NCBI RefSeq assembly: GCF_030053155.1
Contig: NZ_CP125645.1
Span: forward strand, 186,001 to 250,000
Direction: 5' to 3'
Source of the DNA: Rhizobium sp. BT03
GTDB taxonomy: Bacteria > Pseudomonadota > Alphaproteobacteria > Rhizobiales > Rhizobiaceae
Length of the DNA: 64,000 bases
Shown: piece by piece, positions 46,396-55,011 of the stretch
How the letters are laid out: each line of letters begins with the position of its first letter
How positions within the stretch are numbered: position 1 is the first letter of the stretch
Notes under the pieces: generated by a model
What the model was told of the DNA's origin: nothing
What the model saw: only the letters and a program-made list of their open reading frames with translations
The model's database searches: none
Made by a program: the position numbers and the translations under genes

Positions 46396-47151
46396 TCATG
46401 CCGGAATAGTATTTTGGAACAAGTCGTTAAGCTTGAACACGACCTCCGTCCTGTTCGTTGCCTTGACCTTTTTCATGATGTTGCGAACATGAACCTTGAC
46501 GGTGCTTTCTCGCAGGTTGAGCTCATAGGCAATGATCTTGTTCGCCTTCCCGCGGCGCAACGCCGCGACGACTTCGGCCTGGCGATCGGTGAAGATTCCG
46601 GCCAGCGGATGCGCCGTCGGGTTGTTCGACTGCAGCAAGTGACGCATGGCGAACAGGGCGCTTGCCGGCACGAAAAGTCCTCCTGCCACCGATAGCGCAA
46701 TCAGCTCCATGCAGACGCTGATGCTGACGGAGGCAGGTATGTAGCCCTTGGCTCCGTAATCGATCGCCCTGACGATCTGGGCGAAGTCGTCACTATCGGA
46801 CAATATGATGACCGGTGTCGACACGAATTCCGACGAAAGACTCTTGATCTGCTCCGAAACGACAGGGTCGTCGACCGTCTTGCCGCCGACGTTCAAGAGG
46901 ATTGCCGAAAGCGGAGGATATTCTTCACGCTTTTGCTTCCACTCTTCTATCGATCCGAACGCCAGAATCTCGAAATCCGCCGTGTGGGCGGCCATGCATT
47001 GCGCAAGGCAGTGCCGATCGAGTTCCCTCTTGTCGAGAATGACAAGCGAGTGCTTTGACTTTGACGGTCCGGCAAACGTCGTCGAACCATCGTCTATCTC
47101 TAACGGAAGAGATATGTTTTCCTGCCTGTGGCTTATATTTATTGTATCCAA
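46396..47151 (-). CDS. LuxR-type transcriptional regulator with degenerate receiver domain
   Basis: A 251-residue protein if started at TTG 47151, preferred because GGGAGG lies 8 bases upstream; TTG 47190 would add 13 residues. The N-terminal half folds like a receiver (SLVILDKRELDRHCL, VIILSDSDDFAQIV), but the phospho-acceptor Asp position is Asn in AILLNVGGK (residue 87) and the usual Lys near GAKGYIP is replaced by Pro. The C-terminal LuxR helix-turn-helix is complete (FTDRQAEVVAALRRGKANKI, then LNLRESTVKVHVRNIMKKVK). It cannot be controlled by phosphorylation, so it may sense a ligand or act constitutively. It sits in the polysaccharide locus and may regulate it. Confidence 0.8.
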   Translation of the reverse strand: MDTINISHRQENISLPLEIDDGSTTFAGPSKSKHSLVILDKRELDRHCLAQCMAAHTADFEILAFGSIEEWKQKREEYPPLSAILLNVGGKTVDDPVVSEQIKSLSSEFVSTPVIILSDSDDFAQIVRAIDYGAKGYIPASVSISVCMELIALSVAGGLFVPASALFAMRHLLQSNNPTAHPLAGIFTDRQAEVVAALRRGKANKIIAYELNLRESTVKVHVRNIMKKVKATNRTEVVFKLNDLFQNTIPA

Positions 47152-47190
47152 CGCCCCATCCTCCCAGCCTTTTTCTACGCGGTACTTCAA

Positions 47191-47714
47191 AGTCGAATAT
47201 CAAACTCCTCTGTAAATATGGGAGTTTAATTACCAGAAGTGCTAATTTAATACCACAGTTCCAAGGATGTTAAACTAATTAATAGTGGTTACCCCAGCAC
47301 ATAAGTTCCACAGACAGATACAAATGGTTACATCGTTGAAACTGATCGATCTGTGGCTCATTCATTTGTATGTCAATCCATCAGGTTGCTACATATATTC
47401 AGTTTAACTCGCTAAACCCATGTAAACTATGCCCTCTTCGACGTGGAGGATCAGGATCGCTCGGCGCGCGACCTGTCGCTGCCGATGGTCGAGGGTCATA
47501 GACGTTCGCATGCGATCGTCATCCAATTTTCGTAAGCAGATACGCCTTTAGGTGAATGAGCTTCAACGTTTTGTTTCTTTACTAAGATGAAGAAAACAAT
47601 TCTTTTTGAAGGGGAAGAAATATTTGCTCTGACGAAACGAAACCTTGGATGCATTCTTGCGATGGCCGGTTTCACCCACGTCAGGGCCTGTTGAAGCGTA
47701 GGGGGCGAGTTGGG
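47191..47714. other. AT-rich intergenic region with a GC-rich relic
   Basis: About 520 bases between the divergent regulator and the acetamido-sugar operon. Most is AT-rich, unlike the surroundings, and may hold promoters of both. A GC-rich island at about 47431-47535 reads in frame for 32 codons before a stop (see separate entry). No complete gene is recognised. Confidence 0.5.
47437..47535 (+). pseudogene. Short GC-rich coding relic in the AT-rich gap
   Basis: Reading from TTC 47437, an open frame FDVEDQDRSARDLSLPMV and on to AIVIQFS-stop has ordinary coding character and GC content, but no start. It looks like the C-terminus of a lost gene stranded after deletion. The protein family is not recognised. 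Confidence 0.3.
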
Positions 47715-48221
47715 ATGATTGCATCGAACGTCAACCTGGGTGACGGCTGCGTTATCCACCATCGGGATCTTGTGAATCTCTACGGCTGTACGATCGGCGC
47801 GGGAACGCGCATCGGCACCTTCGTTGAAATCCAGAAAAACGTTCTCGTCGGAAAAGACTGCAAGATCTCCAGCCATTCCTTTCTCTGTGAAGGCGTGACG
47901 CTGGAAGACGGCGTTTTTATCGGCCACGGGGTCATGTTCACCAATGATACCTACCCGCGCGCCGTCAATTCGGACGGCAGTCTGCAGACGGAGGCCGACT
48001 GGGTCGTCATCCCCACTCTGGTCAAGCGCCACGCGTCGATCGGCAGCAACGCCACCATTTTACCCGGCGTGACGATCGGAGAGGCCGCGCAGGTCGGCGC
48101 CGGCGCCGTCGTAACGAAGGATGTGCCTGCCGGCGCCATTGTTGCCGGCGTTCCGGCGAGAATCACCGGTCGCGTTCATGACCGGTCAGTTGACATGCAA
48201 GCGTTGGGAGGAATGCGATGA
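47715..48221 (+). CDS. Left-handed beta-helix acetyltransferase (WbpD/WlbB-like N-acetyltransferase)
   Basis: A 168-residue hexapeptide-repeat protein: GCVIHHRDLVNLYGCTIGAG, then TFVEIQKNVLVGKDCKIS, HVMFTNDTYPRA-like conserved loop and the end VIPTLVKRHASIGSNATILP, IGEAAQVGAGAVVTKDVP. Such enzymes acetylate the 3-amino group of UDP-3-amino sugars using acetyl-CoA. ATG 47715 is preferred over an upstream frame. Its stop overlaps the Gfo/Idh gene, which would supply the 3-keto precursor, and the aminotransferase follows. Confidence 0.85.
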   Translation: MIASNVNLGDGCVIHHRDLVNLYGCTIGAGTRIGTFVEIQKNVLVGKDCKISSHSFLCEGVTLEDGVFIGHGVMFTNDTYPRAVNSDGSLQTEADWVVIPTLVKRHASIGSNATILPGVTIGEAAQVGAGAVVTKDVPAGAIVAGVPARITGRVHDRSVDMQALGGMR

Positions 48222-49255
48222 TCGGCATTGCTGTCGTTGGGTATGGGTATTGGGGTCCGAACCTGGTTCGTAACATTTCGGAAGCGGCCGGCGCGCAGCT
48301 CCTTTCCGTTTGTGATCTGAATGTCGAACGGTTGGCGGCTGTTAAAAGCCGGTATCCCGCAGTAACGATCACCGACAATTTCGAGGAGGTTCTGCGCGAT
48401 CCGAGAGTGGATGCAATCGCCATCGCAACGCCGGTCTCGACCCACTTCAAGCTCGCAATGCAGGCGATGATGGCCGGCAAGCATGTCTTCGTCGAAAAGC
48501 CGATGGCATCGACGACGGAGGAAGCCGCGCGGATGGTCGAAGAGGCCGCGCGCCGGCGCCTGGTGCTGGCGGTGGATCATACCTTCGTCCACACCGGCGC
48601 CGTCCGCAAGATGCGCGAACTGGTCGAAAGCGGCCTGGGCGATATGTATTATTACGACTCCGTCCGGGTCAATCTGGGGCTCTTCCAGCACGATGTCAGC
48701 GTCATCTGGGACCTTGCGGTGCACGATCTCTCCATCCTGGACCATGTCGTGCAGGAAAGGCCGGTGGCCGTCTCAGCGACGGGCATGAGCCATGTGCTCG
48801 GCGAGCCGGAGAACATCGCCTATCTCACGCTCTTCTTCGAAAGCAAGCTTATTGCCCACGTCCACGTCAATTGGCTGGCACCGGTCAAGGTCCGCCGCAC
48901 GCTGATCGGCTGCAGCAACAAGATGATCGTCTATGACGATCTGGAGCCCAGCGAAAAGATCAAGGTCTATGACAAGGGCATCACCATGTGCCCGAATTCC
49001 GATGCGTATGGCGAGAAGGTGCATCAGATGATGGTCGGCTACCGCAGCGGCGATATGTGGGCGCCCAAGCTCGATATGACCGAGGCGTTGAAACGCGAGC
49101 TGGATCAGTTCGTCGAGTGCATCGAGCAGAATTCGCGCCCCATTGCAGACGGCCACGCCGGGTTGCGTGTCGTGCGTATCCTTGAAGCCGCAAGCCGGTC
49201 GCTCGCTCAGCGCGGTCGCATTATCGAGCTCGAAGAGGCGAGGCGCATTGCATGA
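48218..49255 (+). CDS. Gfo/Idh/MocA oxidoreductase (WlbA/WbpB-like sugar 3-dehydrogenase)
   Basis: A 345-residue NAD-dependent enzyme: Rossmann VVGYGYWGPNLVRNI (about residues 6-20), GKHVFVEKPMASTTEEAARM (about residues 87-106, with the EKP signature) and the catalytic HDLSILDHVVQERP-like region (about residues 173-186). It lies between an acetyltransferase and a DegT aminotransferase, the same three-gene order as WbpB-WbpE-WbpD/WlbA-C-B routes to UDP-2,3-diacetamido uronic acids. The exact sugar is inferred. It overlaps both neighbours by 4 bases. Confidence 0.87.
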   Translation: MIGIAVVGYGYWGPNLVRNISEAAGAQLLSVCDLNVERLAAVKSRYPAVTITDNFEEVLRDPRVDAIAIATPVSTHFKLAMQAMMAGKHVFVEKPMASTTEEAARMVEEAARRRLVLAVDHTFVHTGAVRKMRELVESGLGDMYYYDSVRVNLGLFQHDVSVIWDLAVHDLSILDHVVQERPVAVSATGMSHVLGEPENIAYLTLFFESKLIAHVHVNWLAPVKVRRTLIGCSNKMIVYDDLEPSEKIKVYDKGITMCPNSDAYGEKVHQMMVGYRSGDMWAPKLDMTEALKRELDQFVECIEQNSRPIADGHAGLRVVRILEAASRSLAQRGRIIELEEARRIA

Positions 49256-50355
49256 TCCCGTTCCTGGACCTCAAGGCACAATATCAATCGATCAAGGGCG
49301 AAATCGACGCCGCCGTGCTCGGCGTCCTGGCCTCAGGGCAATACATACTCGGCGAAGAGGTTGCCCGCCTCGAGCAGGAATTCGCCGCGTATTGCAACGT
49401 CAAACATGCGATCGCGGTCAACACCGGAACGAGCGCCCTGCACCTGTCGCTGCTCGCGGCGGGTGTCGGCCCCGGCGATGAAGTCATCACCGTGCCATTT
49501 ACCTTCGTCGCCACCGTATCGGCGATCTGCTACGCCGGTGCACGACCGGTGTTCGTCGATGTCGAGCCCGTGACGCTGACGATGGATCCGGCCCAGCTCG
49601 AGGCAAAGATCACACCCCGAACCAAGGCCATTATTCCCGTCCATCTCTACGGTCAGATGGCCGATATGGACGCGATCAAGGCGATCGCCGACCACTACCG
49701 GATACCGGTCATCGAGGACGCCTGCCAGGCGCACGGAGCGCAATACAAAGGTGCGCGCGCCGGCAGCATCGGCACATCCGGCTGCTTCAGCTTCTATCCC
49801 GGCAAAAACCTCGGCGCTTGCGGCGAGGGCGGTATCATCGTCACCAACAGCGACGATCAGGCCAGGACGATGCGCATGCTGCGCGACTGGGGACAGGAAC
49901 AGCGCTATCACCATCTGCTGAAGGGCTTCAACTACCGCATGGATGCCATTCAGGGTGCGATCCTGCGCATCAAGCTCCGGCATCTCGAAGCCTGGACCGA
50001 AGCGCGGCGCGCCCATGGCCGCCGCTACTCCTCGCTGCTGGGGCGATCGGCGCATTTGACGACGCCTGTCGAAATCACCGACCGGCGCCACGTCTACCAC
50101 GTCTATGCCATCAGAAGCCGCGGTCGCGACGAGCTTCAGCGCGTGCTGAGCGCGGAGGGCATTCAGTCCGGGCTGCACTATCCGATCCCTGTTCACCTGC
50201 AGAAGGCCCATGCCGACCTTGGTCACAGGACCGGCGATTTCCCAATCTCGGAAGCCGCCGCACGCGAGGTGCTCTCGCTGCCGATCTATCCAGAGATGCC
50301 CGCATGGCACGTCGATCAGGTGGCCGCAGCGCTGGAATACGCCTATGTCAGTTGA
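49252..50355 (+). CDS. DegT/DnrJ/EryC1/StrS aminotransferase
   Basis: A 367-residue PLP enzyme. AVNTGTSALHLSLLAAG (about residues 56-72), the PLP-Asp in VIEDACQAHGAQYKG (about residues 157-171) and the Schiff-base Lys in SFYPGKNLGACGEGG (about residues 181-195) are clear. It would aminate the keto sugar made by the neighbouring dehydrogenase. It overlaps the LbH acyltransferase start by 11 bases. Confidence 0.92.
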   Translation: MIPFLDLKAQYQSIKGEIDAAVLGVLASGQYILGEEVARLEQEFAAYCNVKHAIAVNTGTSALHLSLLAAGVGPGDEVITVPFTFVATVSAICYAGARPVFVDVEPVTLTMDPAQLEAKITPRTKAIIPVHLYGQMADMDAIKAIADHYRIPVIEDACQAHGAQYKGARAGSIGTSGCFSFYPGKNLGACGEGGIIVTNSDDQARTMRMLRDWGQEQRYHHLLKGFNYRMDAIQGAILRIKLRHLEAWTEARRAHGRRYSSLLGRSAHLTTPVEITDRRHVYHVYAIRSRGRDELQRVLSAEGIQSGLHYPIPVHLQKAHADLGHRTGDFPISEAAAREVLSLPIYPEMPAWHVDQVAAALEYAYVS

Positions 50356-51064
50356 TCGTGCGGGCGAGGCCAGGGTCGTGCAGGCGGTCCACGGCCGTCA
50401 TGAAAGGCCGGCGGATCCCCCCTACCAGGCGGGGCTCGCCGAAGAACTCAGGCAATCCTATGGGCGCGCCGGCCTGATCGAACTCTACGGTCGCTTCGCG
50501 ACGGGAGATGGTGTCGTCGACACCATGATGCGCAAGGCCATCTGGCAAGCGATCACGCGGAGCTGCGGCACGGGATTGCAGGTCGCAGGCGGCGCCGGCT
50601 TCAAACACCCGGAGACGTTCGACATCGGCAACGGGGTGTTCATCGGGGCTCAGGCCTATATCCAGGGACGCTTCGACGGCCGATGCAAGATCGGCGACAA
50701 TGTCTGGATCGGGCCGATGGCCTATTTCGACGCTCGCGATCTCGTGATCGAGGATTCTGTCGGGTGGGGACCCGGCGCCAAGGTGCTCGGCTCGACCCAC
50801 ACGGCATTGCCGGTGGATGTGCCGATCATTCGCACGGATCTTGAAATCAAGCCGGTCCGTATCGGCGCATGGGCCGACATCGGCACCAACGCCACAATCC
50901 TGCCCGGCGTGACCATCGGAAAAGGCGCGATCGTCGGTGCGGGCGCCGTTGTCGTCTCGGATGTCGAGCCGTTTTCAGTTGTCGCCGGCGTGCCGGCGAA
51001 ATTCATACGCTGGCGCACGGAAGCCGATCCTGTGCTGGATATATCGCATGGAGGAAGATCGTGA
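50345..51064 (+). CDS. Left-handed beta-helix acyltransferase
   Basis: A 239-residue protein with an N-terminal helical part (about residues 1-85) and a hexapeptide-repeat C-terminus: FDIGNGVFIGAQAYIQGRF, KIGDNVWIGPMAYFDARDLV, then GAWADIGTNATILPGVTIGK. Family members O- or N-acetylate sugars. It overlaps the previous aminotransferase by 11 bases. The longer N-terminus suggests a maltose/galactoside O-acetyltransferase-type or a GlmU-like fold; specificity is open. Confidence 0.85.
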   Translation: MSVDRAGEARVVQAVHGRHERPADPPYQAGLAEELRQSYGRAGLIELYGRFATGDGVVDTMMRKAIWQAITRSCGTGLQVAGGAGFKHPETFDIGNGVFIGAQAYIQGRFDGRCKIGDNVWIGPMAYFDARDLVIEDSVGWGPGAKVLGSTHTALPVDVPIIRTDLEIKPVRIGAWADIGTNATILPGVTIGKGAIVGAGAVVVSDVEPFSVVAGVPAKFIRWRTEADPVLDISHGGRS

Positions 51065-52032
51065 GAAATCAACGGGTGCTCATTACCGGCGGAGCCGGCC
51101 TGATCGGGTCGCATATTGCCGATCTGGTCGCATTGGAAAAACCGCGTGAGATCATCATTCTCGACAACTTCGTGCGCGGACGCCGGGATAATCTCAGTAC
51201 GGCAATAGCCAGCGGGTACGTTAACATCATCGAGGGAGATATCCGCGACAGAGCGCTTCTGGCAAAAGTCTTCGAAGGCGTCGATATCGTGTTTCATCAG
51301 GCCGCCATCCGCATCACGCAATGCGCGGAAGAGCCGCGACTGGCTTTTGATGTGCTTGCGGAGGGCACGTTCAACGTTCTCGAAACTGCCGTCAAGGCAG
51401 GTGTCTCGAAGGTGGTCGCTGCTTCCTCGGCTTCCGTTCTGGGGCTGGCCGAGAGCTTTCCTACGACCGAAGAGCATCATCCCTACAATAACCGGACAAT
51501 CTACGGCGCGGCGAAAACATTCAACGAGGGGCTGATGCGCAGCTTTGCGGAGATGTACGGTCTGCGCTATGTCGCGCTCCGTTATTTCAACGTCTATGGG
51601 CCGCGCATGGACGTTTACGGCGCCTATACGGAAGTTCTGATCCGCTGGATGGAGCGCCTGATGGCGGGAATGCCGCCCCTCATCTATGGGGACGGCAGCC
51701 AGACGATGGACTTCGTCGATGCCCGCGACATCGCCCGCGCAAACATTCTGGCGGCGAAAAGCGATGTCACGGACGAAGTGTTCAACGTCGCGAGCGGCAC
51801 GGAAATAAGCCTGCTGCAACTCGCGAAGATGTTGAGCGACATTATGGGTTCGTCATTGGAGCCGGAGCACAAAGAAGCCCGCACGGTCAACGGCGTCACG
51901 CGTCGTCTTGCCGATATCAGCAAGGCCGAGCGGCTCCTCGGCTTCAAGGCGGAGATCTCCATGGAGCAAGGGCTTCGTGATCTCGTTGCCTGGTGGCAAA
52001 TGCAGACCGACGCAGGGGGGCAGGCGGCATGA
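51061..52032 (+). CDS. NAD-dependent epimerase/dehydratase (extended SDR)
   Basis: A 323-residue SDR starting at GTG 51061, which overlaps the previous stop by 4 bases. It has LITGGAGLIGSHIADLVALE (residues 7-26), VVAASSASVLGLAE (about residues 118-131) and catalytic YGAAKTFNEGLMRSF (about residues 147-161), and ends with a C-terminal domain. It acts as a UDP-sugar epimerase or dehydratase; the pairing with the following DegT enzyme suggests it makes a 4-keto precursor or an epimer. Confidence 0.88.
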   Translation: MRNQRVLITGGAGLIGSHIADLVALEKPREIIILDNFVRGRRDNLSTAIASGYVNIIEGDIRDRALLAKVFEGVDIVFHQAAIRITQCAEEPRLAFDVLAEGTFNVLETAVKAGVSKVVAASSASVLGLAESFPTTEEHHPYNNRTIYGAAKTFNEGLMRSFAEMYGLRYVALRYFNVYGPRMDVYGAYTEVLIRWMERLMAGMPPLIYGDGSQTMDFVDARDIARANILAAKSDVTDEVFNVASGTEISLLQLAKMLSDIMGSSLEPEHKEARTVNGVTRRLADISKAERLLGFKAEISMEQGLRDLVAWWQMQTDAGGQAA

Positions 52033-53258
52033 GTTCATCTCAATCCACAATTCCGGCCACAATTCCGGTCGCCAAACCCGTCCTCGGGGAGGAGGAGGCT
52101 GAGGCTGCGCGCCGCGTTATTCTGTCGGGATGGGTGACGCAGGGGCCGGAGGTCGCGGCTTTTGAGCGTGAATTCGCCGCCTTCGTGGGCGCCGCGCATG
52201 CTTGTGCCATGTCCAACTGCACGACCGCGCTGCATCTGGCGCTGAAGGCGGTCGGCGTATCCGCGGGCGATGAAGTCGTCACGGTCAGCCATTCTTTCAT
52301 CGCGACCGCAAACGCGGTTCGATACTGCGATGCGGTGCCCGTTTTCGTCGATATAGAAGAAGACGGTTACAACATCGAGGCCGGTCTGATCGAAAGGGCA
52401 ATCACGCCGCGCACCAAAGCAATTCTCTGCGTGCATCAACTCGGCATGCCTTGCGATCTCCGCGCCATCGTGGAGATCGGCAAGCGTCATCACATACCGG
52501 TCATCGAGGATGCGGCCTGTGCGACGGGAAGCGAAATCCTATGGGACGGGCGTTGGGAAAAGATCGGCAAAGCGCATGGCGACATTGCGTGCTTCTCCTT
52601 CCACCCCAGGAAGGTGGTCACGACGGGCGATGGCGGCATGCTGACCACGGCCAATCCGGAATATGACCGAAACTTCCGGCTCTGGCGCCAGCACGGCATG
52701 AGCGTCACCGATGCCGTGCGCCACGGCTCGAAACAGGTCATCTTCGAAGACTATGACGAATTGGGTTACAATTACCGGATGACCGATCTCCAGGCGGCCG
52801 TCGGACGCGAGCAGTTGCGGCGGTTGCCGGAACTGGTTGCCCGGCGCAGGCTGCTTGCCGAGCAATATTGCGAACGTCTGTCGACGATTGCCGGGCTTTC
52901 CCTGCCGGCCGAGCCGCGCTGGGCCCGCAGCAACTGGCAGAGCTTCTGTGTGAGATTGCCCGATACGGTCGACCAGCGGGCGGTCATGCAGACCCTGCTC
53001 GATCAGGGTATCTCGACCCGGCGTGGCGTGATGAACATTCATCTGGAGGGCGCCTATTCAGGTGAGAGCTCCTACCGCGCTGCCACGAGCCTGATGCGAA
53101 GCGTCTCTGCGCAGCAGCAAACGATCATCCTGCCGCTTTATGCCCAGATGACGGTGTCCGACATGGACCGGGTTGTCGAGGCACTTCGCGCCGCCCTTGC
53201 GGAAGCGACCGTCAGAGCCGTCGGCGTGCAACCTGCCAGGGATGTCGCTCTCGCCTGA
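52029..53258 (+). CDS. DegT/DnrJ/EryC1/StrS aminotransferase (perosamine/PglC-type)
   Basis: A 409-residue PLP enzyme: CAMSNCTTALHLALKAVG (about residues 56-73), the PLP-Asp in VIEDAACATGSE (about residues 157-168) and the Lys in CFSFHPRKVVTTGDGG (about residues 189-204). The sequence resembles GDP-perosamine/UDP-4-amino sugar synthases, so it aminates at C4. This is a second aminotransferase in the same operon, consistent with a polymer carrying two amino sugars. ATG 52029 overlaps the SDR stop. It ends 3 bases before a 28-bp perfect inverted repeat. Confidence 0.9.
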   Translation: MSSSQSTIPATIPVAKPVLGEEEAEAARRVILSGWVTQGPEVAAFEREFAAFVGAAHACAMSNCTTALHLALKAVGVSAGDEVVTVSHSFIATANAVRYCDAVPVFVDIEEDGYNIEAGLIERAITPRTKAILCVHQLGMPCDLRAIVEIGKRHHIPVIEDAACATGSEILWDGRWEKIGKAHGDIACFSFHPRKVVTTGDGGMLTTANPEYDRNFRLWRQHGMSVTDAVRHGSKQVIFEDYDELGYNYRMTDLQAAVGREQLRRLPELVARRRLLAEQYCERLSTIAGLSLPAEPRWARSNWQSFCVRLPDTVDQRAVMQTLLDQGISTRRGVMNIHLEGAYSGESSYRAATSLMRSVSAQQQTIILPLYAQMTVSDMDRVVEALRAALAEATVRAVGVQPARDVALA

Positions 53259-53260
53259 GC

Positions 53261-53320
53261 AATCAGCATAACGAACAATGCGCGCATCTCCGGATGCGCG
53301 CATTGTTCGTTATGCTGATT
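53261..53320. repeat. Perfect inverted repeat, 28-bp arms and 4-base loop, between convergent genes
   Basis: Arms 53261-53288 and 53293-53320 are exact inverse complements around TCCG. The right arm encodes the last residues and stop codon (53310-53312) of the leftward flippase, and the left arm begins 3 bases after the DegT stop. It is probably a bidirectional terminator or a duplicated gene end. No T-run follows. Confidence 0.8.
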
Positions 53321-54818
53321 TCGTGATCCATCCACGGATGATTGCCGGCAGGGATTCCGGCGGAAGCAGGTCGATCAGCATGCGCAGCGAATAGAGCCCG
53401 CAGAGAACGACGGCGACGAAGCCCATCACCGTTGCCGGCCACAGCGGCAAAATCGAGAACATCAGGAAGACGAGCCCCGATGCAGGCAGGAAGAGCAGCG
53501 CGTGTCGGCGATTGGCGGCGGACCAGCGAAAACCGGTCAGCTTCCGCACGATCACATAGATCAGGATGCTGTGCCAGACATAGAGGCCGAAAAACGCCAT
53601 GCCGGCTCCTTGCGTCCCGAGCAGCGATACCAAGAGCCAGGCAAGCCCGACATGCACGACTGTCGCCGCAACCTCCGTCCAGAAGAAAATCGCCTGGGTA
53701 CGCTTCGCCACGACGATGAAACCCATCGGCCAGGAAATAATCCGCAGCATCATTCCAAGGCAGATCCAGCGCAGAAGCTCGACGGCCCCATGAAATTCCG
53801 CCGAATAGAACAGGCTCATCATGAGCGGCGCGAGCGTCAGCGTGCCGAGCAGACCGGGGCCAGCGAGCAGCATGCTGATTTCCGCCTGTTCATTGACCAG
53901 CCGATTGCATTCGGCACTGTTGTCGATGGTTGCGGTCAGGCGCGGATAGAAATCCGTTCCCATGGCCTGCAGGATGAAACCGGCGTATAGACCGCCGAGG
54001 CCCCAGGCCGCTTGATACAGTCCCGCCGCCATGACGCCGCCCTCCTTCAGCACGATGATGCGGATGGCATAGGCTGCGCCGAAGGTCAGAAGTCCGCTTG
54101 CCATGAAGACGAAACCGAGCCGGAGCAGCGCCGACACCTCCCGGCTGAACTGGCGCATGGGCATTGGCGAGGGATGTGGAAAGATCCGCCGGCTGTACCA
54201 CCAGGTCGGAAGGATCGATGCGGCTGCAATGACCACGAGCGACGGTGCGATCGCCTGGACCCCGAACAGGTAGATCAACGGGATACTCACGGCTGTACCG
54301 AAGAGCCCGGCCAGCACGTTGATGCGGGCGAGATCCGCAATGCCGCGCAGGCCCTGGATCAATGCGCTCTGCCCCGCAGACACCAGCCGGAAGAAAACGG
54401 CGAGCGACAGCAGCACAATGCCGCCGACATGCTGGAAATCGCCGAAAGTGAAGCTTGAGACAGGATATGCCAATGCGGCGAGAAGAAGCGCGCCAAGCAG
54501 CGCCAGCACCACCGATATGCGTCTCAGTACCGTCGCCGACTGGGCAATCCTCGCTGCGTCGCCGGTGCCGGCGGCCTCCGCGACCTGGCGCACGCCGCTG
54601 CCGCCGACGCCCAGACCCGCGATGGACTGCGCGATATCGACAATCGAGCTGTAAAGGCCCATAAGCCCGATGCCCTCAGGCCCGAGCAGGACGGCCATCG
54701 CCTTGTTTCTGATAATACTGAGTGCGACATTCACGAGCGAAGCGCCGCCCATCAGCATCGTCGACTTGAGGATTTCGGTGTAGGTCTGGCTGCTGGGTGG
54801 GGTCATGCGCAAAGTCAT
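53310..54818 (-). CDS. Wzx-type O-antigen/exopolysaccharide flippase
   Basis: A 502-residue polytopic membrane protein with about 12 hydrophobic segments. The N-terminal STMLMGGASLVNVALSIIRN and AVLLGPEGIGLMGLYSSIVD (about residues 19-60) are typical of WzxE-like flippases. It moves undecaprenyl-diphosphate-linked repeat units to the periplasmic side. The stop lies within the inverted repeat. ATG 54818 has only a weak ribosome site; ATG 54806 is an alternative. It stands alone on the minus strand between the amino-sugar operon and the ExoF-like gene. Confidence 0.88.
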   Translation of the reverse strand: MTLRMTPPSSQTYTEILKSTMLMGGASLVNVALSIIRNKAMAVLLGPEGIGLMGLYSSIVDIAQSIAGLGVGGSGVRQVAEAAGTGDAARIAQSATVLRRISVVLALLGALLLAALAYPVSSFTFGDFQHVGGIVLLSLAVFFRLVSAGQSALIQGLRGIADLARINVLAGLFGTAVSIPLIYLFGVQAIAPSLVVIAAASILPTWWYSRRIFPHPSPMPMRQFSREVSALLRLGFVFMASGLLTFGAAYAIRIIVLKEGGVMAAGLYQAAWGLGGLYAGFILQAMGTDFYPRLTATIDNSAECNRLVNEQAEISMLLAGPGLLGTLTLAPLMMSLFYSAEFHGAVELLRWICLGMMLRIISWPMGFIVVAKRTQAIFFWTEVAATVVHVGLAWLLVSLLGTQGAGMAFFGLYVWHSILIYVIVRKLTGFRWSAANRRHALLFLPASGLVFLMFSILPLWPATVMGFVAVVLCGLYSLRMLIDLLPPESLPAIIRGWITKSA

Positions 54819-54827
54819 CGGAAGGCC

Positions 54828-54944
54828 CTAGAGCACGATGCCGAAAAATGTGAGCGGTTTTCGGATGACATCATGCTTTAACCCTTTAATTTAGAACAGA
54901 ATTCAGATTTCAGGCCGGCCGGGCCGAAAATCATCCTGTTCTAG
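54828..54944. repeat. RIME1-type intergenic mosaic element
   Basis: The 117-base element begins and ends with CTAG and contains two imperfect palindromes: GAGCACGATGCCGAAAAATG with GTTTTCGGATGACATCATGC, and AGAACAGAATTC with CATCCTGTTCT. This layout and sequence agree with my memory of the Rhizobium-specific intergenic mosaic element family of Rhizobiaceae. It sits just upstream of the flippase start. Confidence 0.75.
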
Positions 54945-55011
54945 CCGTTTATCCCGTGCTGGCGTTCGACCGCCTGCCGCAAGCTCGATTGCATCACATG
55001 CTTTTCGCGTA

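Noticed and set aside
53261..53320. Inverted repeat as an insertion-sequence end
   Set aside because: No transposase gene is nearby and the arms face each other across only 4 bases.
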